From Melaminivora jejuensis (GTDB taxonomy: Bacteria > Pseudomonadota > Gammaproteobacteria > Burkholderiales > Burkholderiaceae_C): a stretch of 64,000 nt of DNA. Location: assembly GCF_017811175.1 (NCBI RefSeq), contig NZ_JACWIJ010000002.1, forward strand, positions 1,302,001 through 1,366,000. The letters are read 5' to 3'. Numbering within the stretch: the first letter of the stretch is position 1; each line of letters starts with the position of its first letter. Below are positions 24,378 through 33,774 of this stretch, in pieces. The notes beneath the pieces were generated by a model. That model ran no database searches, had not been told where the DNA came from, and saw nothing but the letters and a program-made list of their open reading frames with translations. The position numbers were made by a program, and so were the translations under genes.

Positions 24378-26209
24378 TCACGCAGTGAACTGCAGCCGCG
24401 CCAGCCGCGCATATACCCCGTCCGCCGCCAGCAGCTGCGCATGGCTGCCCTGCTCCACCACCCGGCCCTGCTCCAGCACCACGATCCGATCCGCGTGCTG
24501 CACCGTCGCCAGCCGGTGTGCGATGACCAGCGTGATGCGCCGGCCAGCACCCTGCGCCAGGGCCGCGTCCAGCGCCTGCTGCACCGCCCGCTCGCTGTGC
24601 GCGTCCAGCGCACTGGTGGCCTCGTCCAGCAGCAGCACCGGCGCATCCTTGAGCAGCGCCCGCGCAATGGCGATGCGCTGGCGCTGGCCGCCCGACAGGC
24701 GCACGCCGCGCTCGCCCAGGAAGGTCTCGTAGCCCTCGGGCAAGGCCTCGATGAAATCATGCGCGAAGGCGGCGCGTGCCGCAGCCATGACCTCGGCGCG
24801 CGTGGCCTGCGGGCGGGCGTAGCGGATGTTGTCCAGCGCGCTGCTGGAGAAAATCACCGCGTCCTGCGGCACCACGGCGATATGCGCGCGCAGTTCATCC
24901 AGCCCCAGCGTGCGGATGTCGCAGCCGCCCAGCGCGATGCGCCCGGCCTGCACGTCATAAAAGCGCTGCAGCAGCTGGAACACCGTGGTCTTGCCGGCCC
25001 CGCTGGCACCGACCAGGGCCACTGTCTCGCCGGGCCGGCAGTGCAGCGTGAAGCCCGCCAGCGCCGCCCGATCCGGGCGCGACGGGTAGTGGAAATCCAC
25101 CGCCTCGAACGCCACCGCCCAGGCCCGCCCGGGCGGCAGGTGCTGCCGTTCAGCAGGATGGGGGAGGCAATGTCCGGCTGGGCGGCCAGCAGCTCCATCA
25201 GCCGCTCCATGGCGCCGGCGGCGCGCAGCAGGTCGCCATAGACCTCGCCCAGCACCGCCACGGCACCGGCCAGGAACAGCGCATAGACGATGGTCTGCCC
25301 CAGCGCGCCGGCGCTCATCTGGCCGGCCAGCACGGCCTCGGCGCCGCGGTACAGACCCCATAGCAGCAGCGCGGCATTGGCGACGATGATGAAGGCGATG
25401 AGCGCCGCGCGCACGCCGCTTCTGCGCACGGCGGTGCGAAAGGCGTCCTCGGCGGCGGCGGCAAAGCGCGCGGCCTCGCGCCCTTCGGCGGTGAAGCCCT
25501 GGACGGCGGGGATGGCACCCAGCACCTCGGCGGCGATGGCGCTGGCATCGGCCACCCGATCCTGGCTGGCGCGCGAGAGGCGCCGCACGCGCCGGCCAAT
25601 CAGCATGGCCGGCAGCACCACGACCAGCACTGCCGAGAGCGCCAGGCCCATCAGCAGCGGGCTGCTCCACACCAGCATGGCCAGCGCACCCAGGCCCAGC
25701 ACGGCGTTGCGCAGCCCCATGGAAAACGACGAGCCGATGACGGTCTGCACCAGCGTGACATCCGCCGTCAGGCGCGACAGCACTTCGCCCGTCTGCGTGG
25801 TCTCGAAAAACGCCGGGCTTTGCCGCAGCACCTGGGCATAGACCCGGCTGCGCAGGTCGGCGGTGACGCGCTCGCCCAGCCAGCTCATGGCGTAGTAGCG
25901 CGCCGCCGAGAACACCCCCACCGCCGCCGCCACGGCAAACAGCAGCGCGAAATAGGCGCGCAGCCGGCCCAGGTCATGCGCGTGGGCTGCCCCGCCCGCT
26001 GCCCCCGCCGCCCCTGCCAGCGCCTGGTCGATCAACTGGCGCAGCGCCAGCGGAAAAGCCAGCGTGGCCGCCGATGCCAGCAGCAGGCACAGCAGCGCCG
26101 CCGCAATCGGCCAGCGGTAGGGCCGCAGGAACGGCAGCAGCCCGCGCAGCGCGCGCGGCTGGCCCCGGACGGCAGGGCTGGCAGAGGGTGCGGGCGATGT
26201 GCGGGTCAT
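24378..26209 (-). pseudogene. ABC-transporter exporter (MsbA-like half-transporter), frameshifted
   Basis: The first part (26209 to about 25165) encodes an N-terminal exporter membrane domain of six helices ([40 protein letters not shown]), ending at DIASP. The second part, one frame over, encodes the nucleotide-binding domain: [15 protein letters not shown], Walker [11 protein letters not shown]-loop VVPQDAVIF, signature [16 protein letters not shown], Walker [14 protein letters not shown]-loop AHRL. The total of 1832 bases is one short of a 611-codon gene. The lost base is in the G run at 25160-25164. Family: lipid or drug exporter, often annotated next to acyl-CoA synthetases in relatives. 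It may be a true pseudogene or a sequencing error. Confidence 0.85.
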
Positions 26210-26264
26210 GAAGGAAAAAGCGCCACCCGGCCCGGGCGGCCCCGGGTCTCGGCTCGTCCAGCCA

Positions 26265-28025
26265 TCAGGCCTTCAGATCCGGAAAATCGTCCTCGAAGAA
26301 CTCGCCCTGCTCGCGCTCGCCGCGCCCGCGCCGCTCGTCTTCCAGCGCGCGCAATGCCACGCGGCGGATCTTGCCGGAGATGGTCTTGGGCAGCTCCTGC
26401 ACGAACTCGATGCGCCGCACGCGCTTGTAGGGCGCCAGCGCCTCGCGGGCATAGGCCAGGATCTCGCGGGCGGTCTGCGCGTCGGGCACGCAGCCCTGGG
26501 CCAGCGTGATGAAGGCCTTGGGCACGGACAGGCGCAGCGGATCGGGACTGGGCACCACGGCCACCTCGACCACGGCGTCGTGCTCGATCAGGATGCTCTC
26601 CAGCTCGAAGGGGCTGATGCGGTAGTCGCTGGCCTTGAACACGTCGTCGGCCCGGCCCACGAAGGTGTAGTAGCCGTCCGCGTCGCGCCGCGCCACGTCG
26701 CCCGTGCGGTAGTAGCCGCCCTCCATGACGGCGGCGGTGCGCGCAGCGCTGTCCTCGTAGCCGGCCATCAGGCCCAGGGGCCGGCCCGTGCCGGGGTGGC
26801 CGCCGGGGGCGTCACCCGGCGCGTCGTCCAGCCGCAGGGCCACCTCGCCGTCCTCGGCCTCGTTGCCGTCGGGGTCGAGCAGCACCACGCGGTAGCCTGG
26901 CAGCGCCAGCCCCATGGAGCCGGCCTTCACCGGCAGCCCCGGTGCATTGCCGACGATGGCCGTGGTCTCGGTCTGGCCGTAGCCGTCGCGCAGCGTCAGG
27001 CCCCAGGCCGATTGCACCTGCTCGATGATCTCCGGGTTCAAAGGCTCGCCCGCGCCTATGACCTCGCGCAGCGCCAGCTTGCCGCGCCAGGCCTTCAAGT
27101 CCTCCTGGATCAACATGCGCCAGACCGTGGGCGGCGCGCACAGCGTGCTGACCTGGCAGCGCGCCAGCACTTCCAGCAGCGGCCGGGCGGCAAAGCGCGC
27201 GTTGTTGTGGATGAAGATGCAGGCGCCGGCATTCCAGGGCGCAAAAAAGCAGCTCCAGGCGTGCTTGGCCCAGCCGGGCGACGAGATGTTCAGGTGAATG
27301 TCGCCGGGCTGGATGCCGATCCAGAACATGGTGGACAAATGCCCCACCGGATAGCTTTGGTGCGTGTGCAGCACCAGCTTGGGCTTGGAGGTGGTGCCTG
27401 AGGTGAAGTACAGCAGCAGCGGATCGGTGGCGCGCGTGGCGCCATCGGGCGTGAAATCGGCGCTGGCGCCGCCGCTGGCGGCAAAGTCCGTCCAGCCGGC
27501 AGGGGCGGCGCCCACGCAGATGCGCGTGTACTCGCCCGGCACCTCGGCGAACTTGTCCACATGCGCCTCGCCGGCAATCACATGGCGCACGCCGCCGCGC
27601 TCGACGCGGTCGCACAAGTCCTGCGGCGTGAGCAGGGCGGACGCCGGGATGACCACTGCGCCCAGCTTGAAGGCGGCCAGCAGCGCCTCCCACAGCGCCA
27701 CCTCGTTGCCCAGCATCATCAGGATGCGCTCGCCGCGCGCCACGCCCAGGCTGCGCAGCCAGTTGGCCACCTGGTCGGAGCGCGCCGCCATCTGGCCGTA
27801 GCTGATGCGTAGCTCATCCGCGCCCTCGTTGACGATCCACAGCGCCGGCGCTTCGGGCTGCTCGCGCGCCAGCCGGTCGAAGTGATCCAGCGCCCAGTTG
27901 AAGTGCTCCAGGCGCGGCCAGCGGAAAGCGGCGGCCGTGGCCGCCGGGTTGGCGCCGTGGGCCAGCAGATGGTCGCGTGCGGTGCGGAAGGCAACAGCCG
28001 AAGCAGGGTCAGCAAGGTAGGTCAC
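26265..28025 (-). CDS. acyl-CoA synthetase, AMP-binding (acetyl/medium-chain type)
   Basis: A 586-residue adenylate-forming enzyme that would activate a carboxylic acid to its CoA thioester. Seen: the P-loop-like LLYFTSGTTSKPKLVLHT, the A5 core GYGQTETT, A7 YRTGDVA, A8 GRADDVFKASDYRISPFE, and the catalytic lysine in LPKTISGKIRR (A10). The start is taken as GTG at 28025 (VTYLADPAS) because a GGAGG site lies five bases upstream; a much longer in-frame extension upstream is not protein-like. It probably acts on acetate, propionate or benzoate-like acids. It is downstream of the esterase gene on the same strand. Confidence 0.88.
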   Translation of the reverse strand: MTYLADPASAVAFRTARDHLLAHGANPAATAAAFRWPRLEHFNWALDHFDRLAREQPEAPALWIVNEGADELRISYGQMAARSDQVANWLRSLGVARGERILMMLGNEVALWEALLAAFKLGAVVIPASALLTPQDLCDRVERGGVRHVIAGEAHVDKFAEVPGEYTRICVGAAPAGWTDFAASGGASADFTPDGATRATDPLLLYFTSGTTSKPKLVLHTHQSYPVGHLSTMFWIGIQPGDIHLNISSPGWAKHAWSCFFAPWNAGACIFIHNNARFAARPLLEVLARCQVSTLCAPPTVWRMLIQEDLKAWRGKLALREVIGAGEPLNPEIIEQVQSAWGLTLRDGYGQTETTAIVGNAPGLPVKAGSMGLALPGYRVVLLDPDGNEAEDGEVALRLDDAPGDAPGGHPGTGRPLGLMAGYEDSAARTAAVMEGGYYRTGDVARRDADGYYTFVGRADDVFKASDYRISPFELESILIEHDAVVEVAVVPSPDPLRLSVPKAFITLAQGCVPDAQTAREILAYAREALAPYKRVRRIEFVQELPKTISGKIRRVALRALEDERRGRGEREQGEFFEDDFPDLKA

Positions 28026-28152
28026 GTGGGCCTCCAGATAGGGTTGCAGTCGCGGGTGTTTATACCCAAACCCGGCCAAGTCCAGCAGCAGGCCAGAAGC
28101 GTTGGCAGAGCCGGCCCCAGCGGACTGCGCACCCCGGCAAGCCCCGCCGCCG

Positions 28153-29265
28153 TCAGCGCGCGCCCGTCTGGCGGTGCGCCAAGAAGAAGCGCAGCATCTG
28201 CGCACTGGCGTCCACCCCGCCGGGCGCCGTGTGGCTGCCCGCTGCACTGCCACCCGACCAGGCATGGCCGGTGCCATGCAGTTGCCAGTATTCGATGGCC
28301 GTGCCGCCTTCCGCCCGGCCATGCAGGGTGCGCGTGAAGCGCTGCTGGTTGGGCGCCCGGCCCTCGCTGACCTGCGCCGCGCCCAGGCTCGCGCGCTGCG
28401 CGCTGCGTGCGGCCTCGACCAGGGCCGCGCCGTTGGCCGGATGGACGGTGGCGTCCGCATCGCCGTGGAACACGATCAGCGGGCGCAAGGCCGGCGCACT
28501 GGCATGGCCTGCCGCCGCACCGCCGTGCATAGCACTCAGCGCCGAAGGCAGGTCGGCAGCGGCGCCGGCAGCCAGACCCGAATGCACGCCCACACCAGCG
28601 AACAGCTCGGGATAGGTGCGGCCCAGGATGTCGGCCATGGCGCCCCCCGCCGACAGTCCGGCGACATAGATGCGCGTGGGATCGGCGTGGTACTCGGCCA
28701 TGATCTGCTGCGTCAGCGCAGCCAGCAGCGCTGGCTCGCCCCGGTTGCGCTGCTGGTGCTGCGGCTTGAACCAGTTCCAGCACCGCTGGGCGTTGGCGTG
28801 CTGGGTCTGCTCGGGATAGAGCACCAGCACGCCAGCCTCGCGCGCCAGCGCATTCATGCGCGTGCCGGCAGCGAAGTCGTCGGCATCCTGGGTGCAGCCG
28901 TGCAGCATCAGGATCAGCGGGCGCGCCTCGTCCTGGCCCGCCTGGCGCGGCGGCACATACAGCCGATAGGCCAGCTGCCGCCCCTTGCCGGCGTAGCTGC
29001 CGCGCAGCCATTGCTCGGCGGCGCCGGGGATGACATCGGGATCGGGGATGGGATCGGCAAGCACGCGGCTGTCCACGTCGATCACCAGGCCGGCACCAGC
29101 ACCGGTAGCGGCACCGGCGCGGTCGGGGCGCGGGCTGGCGGCTGGCGGAGCGAAGGCGGCCTGCCCGCACAGCACGCGCTGGATAAGCTCGGTGGCGGCC
29201 ATCAGGTCGCCGCTCTGCGTCAGGCGCGTGGCCTCGCCGAGCATGTCGTGGAAAGGGTGGTTCAT
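28153..29265 (-). CDS. PHB depolymerase-family esterase (LpqC-like)
   Basis: A 370-residue alpha/beta hydrolase of the poly(3-hydroxybutyrate) depolymerase / feruloyl-esterase family. Oxyanion region LILMLHGCTQDADDFAAGT (about 117-135), nucleophile elbow GLSAGGAMAD, and the catalytic His near GTGHAWSGG. There is no signal peptide, so it is likely cytoplasmic. The N-terminus begins MNHPFHDMLGEATRLTQSG, as in the betaproteobacterial group. It precedes the acyl-CoA synthetase, which could act on the acid released; this pairing is an inference. Confidence 0.87.
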   Translation of the reverse strand: MNHPFHDMLGEATRLTQSGDLMAATELIQRVLCGQAAFAPPAASPRPDRAGAATGAGAGLVIDVDSRVLADPIPDPDVIPGAAEQWLRGSYAGKGRQLAYRLYVPPRQAGQDEARPLILMLHGCTQDADDFAAGTRMNALAREAGVLVLYPEQTQHANAQRCWNWFKPQHQQRNRGEPALLAALTQQIMAEYHADPTRIYVAGLSAGGAMADILGRTYPELFAGVGVHSGLAAGAAADLPSALSAMHGGAAAGHASAPALRPLIVFHGDADATVHPANGAALVEAARSAQRASLGAAQVSEGRAPNQQRFTRTLHGRAEGGTAIEYWQLHGTGHAWSGGSAAGSHTAPGGVDASAQMLRFFLAHRQTGAR

Positions 29266-29396
29266 AGGAAAAACTGCTTGCGGCGCTCAAAGCGCGCGTG
29301 AAGTGAAAGGTGGCAAAAGATCGGCCCTGACGGGCTGGCAACCTGCGCGCCACCCTGGCCGGCCATGTTGCCGTCCCGACCGGCCTGCAGCTGCGG

Positions 29397-30515
29397 TCAG
29401 CCGCCGTGGCTGGCTGTAGTCCCAGCGCCCTGTTCCTGTTGCACTTCCTGTACCTCCTGCACTTCCTGCGCTTCCCGTTCCCCCTGCCCGCCTGCGCTGC
29501 CACCTGGGAGCAGGGGTTTTTTCAGCCGCGATGGCGCCACGCCAAACCAGCGCTGGCAGCTGCGCGTCAGCACCGATGCCTCGGCATAGCCCAGGATGTG
29601 GGCGATCTGCGTCAGGCCAGGCCCGCCGGGCATGGCAATCAGCGCCTCGAACTGGCTGCGGCGCACCTCATCGAGCAGCCGCGCAAACGTCGTGCCCTCG
29701 CTGTGCAGGCGCCGCTGCAGGGTGCGCGGGTGCATGGACAGGGCGCGCGCCAACTCCTCGTGCCCGGTGCTGCCCGAGCCCAGCAGGCCGCGCAGCAGGC
29801 CGCGCACCTGGCTGGAGACCGGCGTGTGCGCACTGCCGGCGAGTTGCTCCAGATAGCCCAGCGCCAGCGCCTTGATCTGCGGGTCGTGCTCGGACAGCAC
29901 CAGCGCCAGGTCGGCGCTGGCCAGACGCACGGCAGCGGCGGACGCGCCGAACACCACTGCGCAGCCATAGGCCTGCCGGTAGCTCCCGGGCGCAGCCACA
30001 GGCAGATGGGGCAGGCTCACCTGCACGGGCTGCGCCTGGCCATCCGTGAGCGCCCGCAGGCTGTGGCAGATGATGCCCAGCGACAGGCTGATGACCTGGG
30101 GCCGGGGCGTCAGCGCGGCGCCGTCCAGGGCGAACAGCACATCCATCTCGTGCGCACGGCCCGGCACCGGGTCGATCTGCAGGGGCAGCGCCGGGCTGTG
30201 GACAAACAGATAGCGCGAGGCCAGGGCCAGCGCCTCGCCCACCGTGGCCGCGTGGCGCAGCAGCACGGCAATCGGCCCGAGCACGCCGATGCCCTGGCGC
30301 TGCGCCAGCCGCAAGCCCAGATCGGGGCAGCGTCCCGCCTGGGCGCAGTGCTCCAGCAGATTGATGAAGGCCTGGTAGGACACGGGCAAATCCGGGTCGG
30401 TCGCCGCCTCGGGCGGCAGGCCGAAGCGCCGCAGCAGCAGGGGCAGCTGCAGGCCCAGGCCGGCGGCCAGTTCGTCCAGGCCGGACAGACACGAGGAGCG
30501 CACGAGGACAGTCAT
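29397..30515 (-). CDS. AraC-family regulator with arabinose-binding-like N-domain
   Basis: A 372-residue AraC/XylS regulator. The N-terminal ligand domain (LPVSYQAFINLLEHCAQ; FVHSPALPLQI) is of the Arabinose_bd type common in regulators of lipid or aromatic degradation. The C-terminal double helix-turn-helix includes ELARALSMHPRTLQRRLHSE and LTQIAHILGYAEASVLTRSC. An unusual C-terminal tail contains a small tandem repeat (EVQEVQEVQ), mirrored in the DNA by cttcctgnacctcctg-like repeats near 29446-29480. The start is taken as the ATG at 30515; 30527 and 30677 are alternatives. It is divergent from the broken coniferyl-aldehyde dehydrogenase, which it probably regulated. Confidence 0.86.
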   Translation of the reverse strand: MTVLVRSSCLSGLDELAAGLGLQLPLLLRRFGLPPEAATDPDLPVSYQAFINLLEHCAQAGRCPDLGLRLAQRQGIGVLGPIAVLLRHAATVGEALALASRYLFVHSPALPLQIDPVPGRAHEMDVLFALDGAALTPRPQVISLSLGIICHSLRALTDGQAQPVQVSLPHLPVAAPGSYRQAYGCAVVFGASAAAVRLASADLALVLSEHDPQIKALALGYLEQLAGSAHTPVSSQVRGLLRGLLGSGSTGHEELARALSMHPRTLQRRLHSEGTTFARLLDEVRRSQFEALIAMPGGPGLTQIAHILGYAEASVLTRSCQRWFGVAPSRLKKPLLPGGSAGGQGEREAQEVQEVQEVQQEQGAGTTASHGG

Positions 30516-30678
30516 GGATAGAAACATGCGGCTGAATGGATCGGGCAGGGACGGGCACCGGGGATAACCCGAAGCCGAATTGTCGTGCAAAGTCAAATCA
30601 TTGACGTCAATTGTCAAGACTTGACCGGCTTCTTGGGGAAACATCCAGGTTTGGCATCGTTTCGTTGGTTTAAGCATG

Positions 30679-30729
30679 AAAAACGGCTGAAACCCTTGCT
30701 GGACAAGCGCTGACAGCTATCAAAATAAT
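30679..30729. repeat. family A dispersed repeat, copy 7
   Basis: A reverse-orientation copy reading ggctgaaacccttgctggac then aagcgctgacagctatcaaa. It lies in the divergent spacer between the AraC gene and the aldehyde dehydrogenase remnant. Confidence 0.88.
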
Positions 30730-30783
30730 TGCAAACCAGCGGTACGCCCCAGCCCCTGTCCTGCCCGCCCTCCCGGAGCCACC

Positions 30784-31662
30784 ATGAACGCATCCCTGCC
30801 CCCGATCACCCTGGGCCTTCCAGCCGAATTCACCGACTGCCTGGCCCTGCAGCAGGCCGCCTGGCGCGCCCAGCGCAACCCCACGCGTCAGTAGCGCGCG
30901 GCCGACCTGCGCGCCCTGCACGCTCTGGTGGCCGAGAACCAGGACGCCTTCGTGGCTGCCGTCAATGCCGATTTCGGCTGCCGCAGCGCCTTCGAGACCC
31001 GCGCCACCGAGCTGCTGCAGGTCATGGACGCCTGCCTGCACGCCATCCGCCACCTGCGCCGCTGGATGCGCCGCCACCTCGACATCACCAACGGCGACTA
31101 CACCGCCAGCATCGATGCGCGCCAGTATGAGCGCCTGCAGCAGCTGCGCCAGGACGCGCTGGAGCGCGGCGCGCGCCTGGTCAACCTGTGCGGCGGCCAG
31201 CCGGGCGATGCCAGCCGGCACCTGATGCCGCTCGAAGCCGTGGTCGGCGCCACCGACGACATGCAGCTCATGCAGCGCGAGATCTTCGGCCCGCTGCTGC
31301 CCATCCTGACCTACCGCGACCGCCAGCAGGTCGTTGACTACATCGCCAGCCGTCCGCACCCGCTGGCGCTGTACCTGTACAGCGACGACCGGCGCGAGCA
31401 GGACTTCTATCTGGATCAGACCCTGTCGGGCGGCGTCGGCCTGAACGAATCACTGGTGCAGGCCAATATGCACGACCTGCCCTTTGGCGGCGCGGGCATG
31501 AGCGGCATGGGGCACTACCACGGCTACGAAGGGTTTCTGACGTTTTCCAAGCTGCGCCCGGTGTTCCGCCAGGGGCCGTGGCGGGCGCTGGATCTGTTCA
31601 TGCCGCCGTACCGGGGGATGCCGCAGCGCATTCTGGAGGTGATGACGCGGATGAAGTCGTAG
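30784..31662 (+). pseudogene. coniferyl-aldehyde dehydrogenase remnant (nonsense and internal deletion)
   Basis: The ATG at 30784, after a GGAG site, starts MNASLPPITLGLPAEFTDC. TAG at 30892-30894 stops the frame after 36 codons, then the same frame continues (RAADLRALHALVAENQDAFV). At about 31080 the sequence jumps from RRWMRRHL to DITNGDYTASIDARQYERLQ, skipping roughly 200 residues that hold the NAD-binding core, the catalytic Glu and the catalytic Cys. The C-terminal third ([40 protein letters not shown]) is intact. The family is the short-chain CALDH-type ALDH. Two independent lesions make it a firm pseudogene. Confidence 0.88.
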
Positions 31663-31672
31663 CGCCGCGTTG

Positions 31673-31787
31673 CTCCTTCCCCCGCTGGGGGAAGGCGGGG
31701 ATGGGGGCCGGCGGGTTCTGGCAAGCCGTGCGTTCAAGGCCACCGTCGCTGGCCCCACCCCAGCCCTCCCCCAAAGGGGGAGGGAGC
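31673..31787. repeat. pair of family B palindromes in inverted orientation
   Basis: ccttccccc/gggggaagg at 31675-31695 plus tail gggatgggggcc, and an opposite copy ggccccaccccag then ccctccccc/gggggaggg at 31751-31787. The two copies face each other across 40 bases, so the whole stretch can form a cruciform. It separates the aldehyde dehydrogenase and SDR remnants. Confidence 0.7.
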
Positions 31788-31860
31788 AAAGGCCAGCCCT
31801 CCTCCTGCAGGGCGAGAGAGCCAATACCCACGCCCATCAACGCCCCCCGCACCATCAAAA

Positions 31861-32277
31861 TCACTCAACCTGACCCACCATCTGGTGCTGGTGGCCTCGC
31901 TGGCCGGGCTGGTGGGCAACTACGGCTATGCCGCCTACGGCGCATCGAAATTCGGCGTGGTGGGCCTGGCGCGCACGCTCGACCTGGATTTGCTGGCGCT
32001 GGGCATAGACGTCAGCGTGTGCTGCCCCGGCATCATCCACACACCCATGGTGGCGCACGAGCAGCAAGTCGAACACCCCACCACCCGCCTGCCGGCCGAG
32101 CTGCCCGGAGTGCTGGAGGTCGGCCCGGCCTGCCACAGCATGCTGCGCGGCATTGCACGGCGGCAATTTCTCATCAAGGTGGGCTTCAAGGGCCGCGCCA
32201 CCGCCTGGCTGACACAGCACCTGCCTGGCCTGATGCGCCGCATGAGCCGCGCCATCGTGCGCCGCAGCCTGCGCTAG
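31861..32277 (+). pseudogene. SDR-family oxidoreductase, 5'-truncated remnant
   Basis: The open frame from 31861 encodes only the C-terminal half of a short-chain dehydrogenase: [20 protein letters not shown] with the catalytic Tyr and Lys (YGASK), then [20 protein letters not shown], ending in a basic tail. The Rossmann nucleotide-binding half (about 120 residues) is missing; upstream lie only palindromic repeats. There is no credible start codon or ribosome site. With the aldehyde dehydrogenase remnant it looks like a decayed operon that once followed the AraC regulator. Confidence 0.82.
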
Positions 32278-32402
32278 CCGGGCCAGGGCGCGCTGGCGCT
32301 GTCAGGGACGGAGCAGTTTTCCGGGACACAATCGCCGGCGCGGCGCCCTCCGCCGGCGCGGCCTCGTTCTTCCATCAACCCGCTTTTCCTGTCTTTCGCA
32401 CC

Positions 32403-33611
32403 ATGAGCCAACAGCCCACCTTCGCCCCCATGCCCGACGCCGCCGGCTTCTTCGGCCCCTACGGCGGCCAGCTCGTGCCGCCGCATCTGAAGCAGGCCAT
32501 GGACGACATCAACGCCGCCTATGCCGAGATCACCCAGCGGCAGGATTTCCAGGACGAGCTGGCGCAGCTGTTTGCCGATTACGTGGGCCGGCCCAGCCCG
32601 ATTTTTCACGCCCGGCGCCTGTCCGAGCAGCTGGGTGGCGCGCAGATCCACCTCAAGCGCGAAGACCTCAACCACACCGGCGCGCACAAGATCAACCACT
32701 GCCTGGGCGAGGCGCTGCTGGCCAAGTTCATGGGCAAGAAAAAGGTCATTGCCGAGACCGGCGCCGGCCAGCACGGCGTGGCCCTGGCCACGGCCTGCGC
32801 GCTGGTAGGCATCCCCTGCGAGATCCACATGGGCCAGGTGGACATCGAGAAAGAGCACCCCAACGTGACCAAGATGCGCATCCTGGGCACCAAGCTGGTG
32901 GCCGTGACGCGCGGCGCGGCGACGCTCAAGGAGGCCGTGGACAGCGCCTTCGAGGAGTACCTGAACAACCCCACCGACTACCTGTACGCCATCGGCTCGG
33001 TGGTCGGCCCGCACCCCTTCCCCATGATGGTGCGCGACTTCCAGTCCATCATCGGGCGCGAGGCGCGCGAGCAGTTCCAGGCCAGGCATGGCCGCCTGCC
33101 GCACTATGTCGCGGCCTGCGTGGGCGGCGGCTCCAACGCCATCGGCATGTTCACCGCCTTCCTGAACGACCAGGATGTCAGGCTGGTCGGCGTCGAGCCG
33201 GCTGGCGAGGGCACGGACAAGCCGGGCCGCCACGCCGCCACCCTGACCATGGGCAAGCCCGGCGAGATCCACGGCATGAAGTGCTACGTGCTGGAAAATG
33301 CCCAGGGCGAGCCGGATGCCGTCCACAGCATCGCCTCGGGCCTGGACTACCCCGGCATCGGCCCGCAGCACAGCTATCTGAAGGACGTGGGCCGCGTGCA
33401 GTACGAAGTCGCCAGCGACCAGGAGACGCTGGACGCCTTCATGCGCCTGTCGCGCGTCGAGGGCATCATCCCGGCGCTGGAGAGCGCCCACGCCGTGGCC
33501 TGGGCCATGCGCGTGGCGCCGACGCTGCCCAGGGAGCAGCACATCCTGATCAACCTGTCGGGCCGGGGCGACAAGGATGCCGACTACGTGGCCAAGGTAC
33601 TGGGCATCTGA
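32403..33611 (+). CDS. trpB: TrpB-like tryptophan synthase beta subunit, orphan paralogue
   Basis: A 402-residue PLP enzyme of the tryptophan synthase beta family (indole + serine to tryptophan). The PLP lysine is in [13 protein letters not shown] (Lys96), the catalytic Glu in [13 protein letters not shown], and the phosphate-binding [10 protein letters not shown] is present. It differs from the usual proteobacterial TrpB: the start is [20 protein letters not shown], and [18 protein letters not shown] replaces the common INNVIGQALLARRMGK. No trpA or trpF is adjacent. It is therefore more likely a stand-alone paralogue than the operon copy. The in-frame extension upstream to 31578 runs over the SDR remnant and is rejected. 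Confidence 0.87.
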   Translation: MSQQPTFAPMPDAAGFFGPYGGQLVPPHLKQAMDDINAAYAEITQRQDFQDELAQLFADYVGRPSPIFHARRLSEQLGGAQIHLKREDLNHTGAHKINHCLGEALLAKFMGKKKVIAETGAGQHGVALATACALVGIPCEIHMGQVDIEKEHPNVTKMRILGTKLVAVTRGAATLKEAVDSAFEEYLNNPTDYLYAIGSVVGPHPFPMMVRDFQSIIGREAREQFQARHGRLPHYVAACVGGGSNAIGMFTAFLNDQDVRLVGVEPAGEGTDKPGRHAATLTMGKPGEIHGMKCYVLENAQGEPDAVHSIASGLDYPGIGPQHSYLKDVGRVQYEVASDQETLDAFMRLSRVEGIIPALESAHAVAWAMRVAPTLPREQHILINLSGRGDKDADYVAKVLGI

Positions 33612-33683
33612 CACCTGACACCTGACACCTGACACCTGACACCTGACACCTGACATCTGACATCTGACATCTGACACCTGACG
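33608..33683. repeat. heptanucleotide tandem repeat
   Basis: Ten full copies of a 7-base unit, ctgacac or ctgacat, plus a partial eleventh. The order is six ctgacac, three ctgacat, one ctgacac. The first unit contains the trpB stop codon. There are no spacers. Confidence 0.95.
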
Positions 33684-33715
33684 TTTGGCACTCGAAAACA
33701 TCGATTTTTCAGGTG

Positions 33716-33770
33716 TTTTCGACCTCAAACCCTTGCCAATCAAGCGATGACAGCTATCATTTTTGATAAA
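33716..33770. repeat. family A dispersed repeat, copy 8
   Basis: A reverse-orientation copy reading gacctcaaacccttgccaat then caagcgatgacagctatcat. It ends four bases before the aat start codon, so it occupies the leader of aat. Confidence 0.85.
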
Positions 33771-33774
33771 CAGC

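Noticed and set aside
25100..25170. Programmed ribosomal frameshift in the ABC exporter
   Set aside because: No slippery heptamer with downstream stimulator is evident, and exporters of this family are not known to use frameshifting; a lost base in a homopolymer is simpler.
31578..32402. N-terminal extension of TrpB by 275 residues
   Set aside because: It is out of frame with the SDR remnant and low in complexity; a fusion protein is not credible.
33608..33683. Possible CRISPR array
   Set aside because: The units are 7 bases long and directly abut with no spacers; this is a simple tandem repeat.
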